Assembly (NCBI GenBank): GCA_963933885.1
Contig: CAWVWF010000147.1
Span: 1 to 9,238 of the forward strand
DNA: 9,238 nt
Origin: CAWVWF01 sp963933885
GTDB taxonomy: Bacteria; Bacteroidota; Bacteroidia; Flavobacteriales_C; GCA-002722245
Direction of reading: 5' to 3'
Below the pieces are notes generated by a model, which was not told the DNA's origin, searched no databases, and was given only the letters and a program-made list of their open reading frames with translations. Below are positions 7,103 to 9,238 of this stretch, piece after piece; the stretch's first letter is position 1; every line of letters starts with the position of its first letter. The translations under genes were made by a program, and so were the position numbers.

Positions 7103-7137
7103 ACTCGCGCGCATGTCTCCGGAACATGCGCGCGAGT
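7103..7137 (-). terminator. GC-rich perfect hairpin, probable terminator of the detoxification operon or an interspersed repeat
   Basis: ACTCGCGCGCATGT (7103-7116) and ACATGCGCGCGAGT (7124-7137) are perfect 14-base inverted arms with a 7-base loop, CTCCGGA. The stem is very GC-rich against an AT-rich background and begins 19 bases past the stop of the DJ-1/PfpI gene, exactly where a terminator would sit. On that strand only a loose T-rich stretch (TGTTATTAGTTTTT) follows, so it is not a classical U-tract terminator. Its arm shares CGCGCGAG with the first bases of the window, so it may belong to a repeated family. Confidence 0.65.
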
Positions 7138-7156
7138 GAATAGTTCAACAAAATTA

Positions 7157-8095
7157 TTATGGAAATACCGCATCCACTGGAATAACCGATTTAGAATTAA
7201 GTGCATTCAATAAAGTTTCAGCTGCAAGTTTTCCTAATTCATTTGAAGCCAACGGACTTGCTCCTGTAATTAATTTCCTATCTACACAAACCGTTTTATC
7301 GGATTCTGTATTTACAATATTAGCGCCCAAATTCTTTAGCTTTTCACTTAAACCTGAAACCATCTTCCCTGGCAAATAACCAACCATTGGCGTCATTTCA
7401 TCTACAGCATCCGGAAAAACAGCCATGTTATATCCTTTATAAAGGAATTCTTGATTATTTAAAGTAGTTGATAATAATGATCCAGGTCCATGACAAAGTG
7501 TTATAGTAAATAAATCGTTGGTGTGTGCCCAGTTAAGTACTTTCCCTACATTTTCATCTTGAGGAATACCAATCATAGCACCATGCCCACCAGGAATAAA
7601 TACAGCAGCATAAGATTCAGTATCATTGAATGAATTTTTTACAAAATTTGTTAAGCTTTTTGGAGTATCAAATTTTGATTTGTACTCATCGTAAATTGCT
7701 TTAATATTTGCGTCTCCTTCAGGAAAAGCCCACATTTCGAAAACTACGGGTTTTCCAGTTGGCGTTACAATTTCAAAATCAAATCCAGCATCTTTTAAAT
7801 GCAACATTGGTACTAGCGCTTCAATCGGATGATTCCCTGTAGAAAAAAACTTATCGTTCTTCATCTTTAGGTTTTTTCCTTCAGTGAAAATCACTAAAAT
7901 CTTCGATTTTTTCCCTTGATATTTTGAGTAAGGAATTCTATCAAAATCGCTCACTTCAACTGTACCTAGTGTTAGTGCCAAATTAGAAGGACTATAAGAT
8001 CCATCAGCTTCGAGCTTAGGTTTTGTTGTAAAGTATAATGTTATAAGCGCAACTGTAAGGACTCCTGCGAATCCTATTAATATTTTTTTCATCAT
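7157..8095 (-). CDS. DJ-1/PfpI family protein of the Hsp31/HchA (glyoxalase III) type with N-terminal membrane anchor
   Basis: The 312-aa protein matches the class I glutamine amidotransferase-like DJ-1/PfpI family, closest to E. coli Hsp31/HchA, a chaperone and glutathione-independent glyoxalase III or deglycase. FSTGNHPIEALVP (84-96), FEMWAFPEGD (119-128), FIPGGHGAMIG (166-176), TLCHGPGSLL (199-208), FPDAVDE (227-233) and LITGASPLASNELGKLA (275-291) are characteristic. The presumed catalytic residues are C201, H202, E92 and D229, with spacing close to E. coli C185, H186, E77 and D214. Unlike cytoplasmic HchA, it begins with two lysines and a hydrophobic segment (about 5-22) with no obvious signal-peptidase site, so I infer a membrane-anchored or exported form. 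The start may be 8095 or the adjacent ATG at 8092. It follows the oxidoreductase gene after 37 bases with no promoter seen between, so they are probably cotranscribed. Confidence 0.88.
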   Translation of the reverse strand: MMKKILIGFAGVLTVALITLYFTTKPKLEADGSYSPSNLALTLGTVEVSDFDRIPYSKYQGKKSKILVIFTEGKNLKMKNDKFFSTGNHPIEALVPMLHLKDAGFDFEIVTPTGKPVVFEMWAFPEGDANIKAIYDEYKSKFDTPKSLTNFVKNSFNDTESYAAVFIPGGHGAMIGIPQDENVGKVLNWAHTNDLFTITLCHGPGSLLSTTLNNQEFLYKGYNMAVFPDAVDEMTPMVGYLPGKMVSGLSEKLKNLGANIVNTESDKTVCVDRKLITGASPLASNELGKLAAETLLNALNSKSVIPVDAVFP

Positions 8096-8132
8096 AATAT
8101 TTGATTTTTATATTGACTTTATCTCAATTAGC

Positions 8133-9116
8133 TTAAGCTATTTTTATTACTATTTTACCTTTAGCTCTTCCCGATGCTAAGTGTACTAATGCTTCGATAC
8201 TTTTATCGAAAGGGTACACTTTATCAACGATAGGTTTGATTTTCTCATCCTCAACCAAGGTTTTAATCTCTTCTAAATGCGAACCATTCGGATGCATAAA
8301 AATGAATTTATATTCAGCATCTTTTTCTTTGCTTAGCTTCGCAATTTCCTCTGGTAATTGATATCCCGTCATACCGAACATCTTTGCTGTATCTTCATCT
8401 AAAGGACCTACAACACTAATTACTTTACCGCCTTGCTTCACTACATCAAACGCTTCTGCAGAATAGTTTTTCCCTAGCGTATCAAATACAATATCTAAAT
8501 CTTTTGCAATTGCTTTATAATCTTCAGTTTTATAATCAATTACCCGATCTGCTCCAAGCGCTTTAACCCAACTTACATTATTTGTACTTGTAGTTGTGTA
8601 TACATATGCGCCTTTTGCTTTTGCATATTGAATAGCAAAACTACCTACACCTCCTGAACCTGCATGAATTAATACTTTATCATGCTCTTTTATACCTGCA
8701 TATTCTAAAGATTGCAGAGCAGTTAATCCTGCTAGTGGTAAACCTGCAGCTTCTTCAAAAGAAATGTTTCCAGGTTTTTTAGATACTGCTTGAGCTGTTA
8801 CAGCAGCAAATTCAGCAATTGCACCCATTTGTTCCTGTGGTACTCTTGCATATACTAAATCTCCTATTTCAAAAGTAGTAACCTCACTCCCTTTTTCAAC
8901 GATTACTCCACTAACATCATAAGCTACGGTGCTTGGTAAAGGGATTGGAAGAAGTGATTGTAAATTACCTAGAATAATACTCTTATCAATCGGATTAATA
9001 GCGGCTGCCTTAATTTCGATAAGAACATCGGTAGATTGAATACTTGGTTTATTGATTTCGTTAAAGGCTAAACTGTCTTTAATCTCTCCGTATTTTATTA
9101 ATTGTAATGCTTTCAT
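8133..9116 (-). CDS. NADP-dependent oxidoreductase, MDR family (quinone oxidoreductase-like, zinc-free)
   Basis: A 327-aa medium-chain dehydrogenase/reductase. The GroES-like N-terminal domain (about 1-120) has AAAINPIDKSI (37-47) and YDVSGVI (66-72). The Rossmann domain has HAGSGGVGSFAIQYAKAKGA (151-170), the nucleotide-binding glycine motif, and IKPIVDKVYPFDKSIEAL (293-310) close to the C-terminus, as in quinone oxidoreductase-like and alkenal/enone reductase-like members. The cysteine and histidine ligands of catalytic or structural zinc in alcohol dehydrogenases are absent. It probably reduces a quinone or an alpha,beta-unsaturated carbonyl with NADPH; the exact substrate cannot be read from sequence. 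First gene of a two-gene unit with the Hsp31-type protein, preceded by a candidate promoter and phased repeats at 9152-9186. Complete, with an ATG start. Confidence 0.9.
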   Translation of the reverse strand: MKALQLIKYGEIKDSLAFNEINKPSIQSTDVLIEIKAAAINPIDKSIILGNLQSLLPIPLPSTVAYDVSGVIVEKGSEVTTFEIGDLVYARVPQEQMGAIAEFAAVTAQAVSKKPGNISFEEAAGLPLAGLTALQSLEYAGIKEHDKVLIHAGSGGVGSFAIQYAKAKGAYVYTTTSTNNVSWVKALGADRVIDYKTEDYKAIAKDLDIVFDTLGKNYSAEAFDVVKQGGKVISVVGPLDEDTAKMFGMTGYQLPEEIAKLSKEKDAEYKFIFMHPNGSHLEEIKTLVEDEKIKPIVDKVYPFDKSIEALVHLASGRAKGKIVIKIA

Positions 9117-9151
9117 AATAGTATCAATTTTTGTTTTGTTATTTCCTGAAA

Positions 9152-9178
9152 CAAATTTACTGTGACAAGTTCTGACAA
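9152..9178 (-). promoter_or_regulatory. Candidate Bacteroidota-type promoter for the oxidoreductase operon
   Basis: On the minus strand TAAATTTG (9159-9152) matches the TAnnTTTG -7 consensus exactly. TTG (9178-9176) lies 16 bases upstream as a possible -33 element; the usual spacing is slightly longer. Transcription from here would give a leader of about 30 bases before the ATG at 9116. Confidence 0.5.
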
Positions 9179-9186
9179 AAATTGAC
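9163..9186. repeat. Three TGAC direct repeats at 10-base spacing
   Basis: TGAC occurs at 9163, 9173 and 9183, within TGACAAGTTC, TGACAAAAAT and TGACCTATGG. The first two copies share TGACAA. The 10-base phase places the copies on one face of the helix, and they overlap the -33 side of the candidate promoter, as expected for a tandem regulator-binding site. The regulator would lie outside the window or elsewhere. Confidence 0.45.
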
Positions 9187-9238
9187 CTATGGTAAGAAAA
9201 CTATTTTTTTACTCTATTAACTCGAATGCGACTTAAAC

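Noticed and set aside
7149..7156. TAATTTTG on the minus strand, an exact -7 consensus match before the small hypothetical gene
   Set aside because: No TTG lies at the right distance upstream, it directly abuts the DJ-1/PfpI stop, and the transcript would have to pass through the GC hairpin; probably chance in AT-rich DNA.
8096..8132. Separate promoter or terminator between the oxidoreductase and the DJ-1/PfpI gene
   Set aside because: Only 37 bases, with no TAnnTTTG match; ATTGA/TCAAT is too short a stem to count as a terminator.

Overview
The window is AT-rich (roughly two thirds A+T by eye) and densely packed. Its genes mostly lack Shine-Dalgarno sequences, and one intergenic region carries an exact match to the Bacteroidota -7 element (TAnnTTTG). 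With the protein types present, this points to a member of the Bacteroidota, probably a flavobacterium or cytophagale. I see no rRNA, tRNA, CRISPR array, transposase or phage gene.

Positions 1-5684 (+ strand) hold a compact five-gene block: an amino-acid dehydrogenase of the Glu/Leu/Phe/Val family, homogentisate 1,2-dioxygenase (hmgA), 4-hydroxyphenylpyruvate dioxygenase (hppD), fumarylacetoacetase (fahA) and a flavin-reductase-like split-barrel protein. Gaps are 1, 12 and 16 bases, then a 4-base ATGA overlap, so this is almost certainly one operon. Facing it, with an 8-base tail-to-tail overlap, is phenylalanine 4-hydroxylase (phhA, 5677-6408, - strand). Together they describe phenylalanine -> tyrosine -> 4-hydroxyphenylpyruvate -> homogentisate -> maleylacetoacetate / fumarylacetoacetate -> fumarate + acetoacetate. 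Two steps have no conventional gene here. No tyrosine aminotransferase is present; the leading dehydrogenase, which lacks the lysine and serine that mark glutamate specificity, is a good candidate for that step. No maleylacetoacetate isomerase is present either; the flavin-reductase-like gene is the only member of the block without an assigned step.

Positions 6409-7156 hold a phhA upstream region with three perfect inverted repeats, a small hypothetical gene (6553-6933, - strand) whose reading frame continues upstream through an amber codon into a signal-peptide-like segment (to 7032), and a strikingly GC-rich 14-bp-stem hairpin at 7103-7137.

Positions 7157-9116 (- strand) hold a second short operon: an MDR-family NADP-dependent oxidoreductase followed 37 bases later by a membrane-anchored or exported DJ-1/PfpI protein of the Hsp31/HchA (glyoxalase III) type. 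Both fit reactive-carbonyl or electrophile detoxification. Upstream of it (9117-9238) lie a candidate Bacteroidota promoter and three TGAC direct repeats at exact 10-base spacing, which look like a regulator-binding site.

Nothing here is an evidently unknown defence or mobile system. The most promising leads are the dehydrogenase's likely specificity change, the unassigned flavin-reductase-like gene at the missing isomerase step, the amber-interrupted secreted protein and the phased operator.
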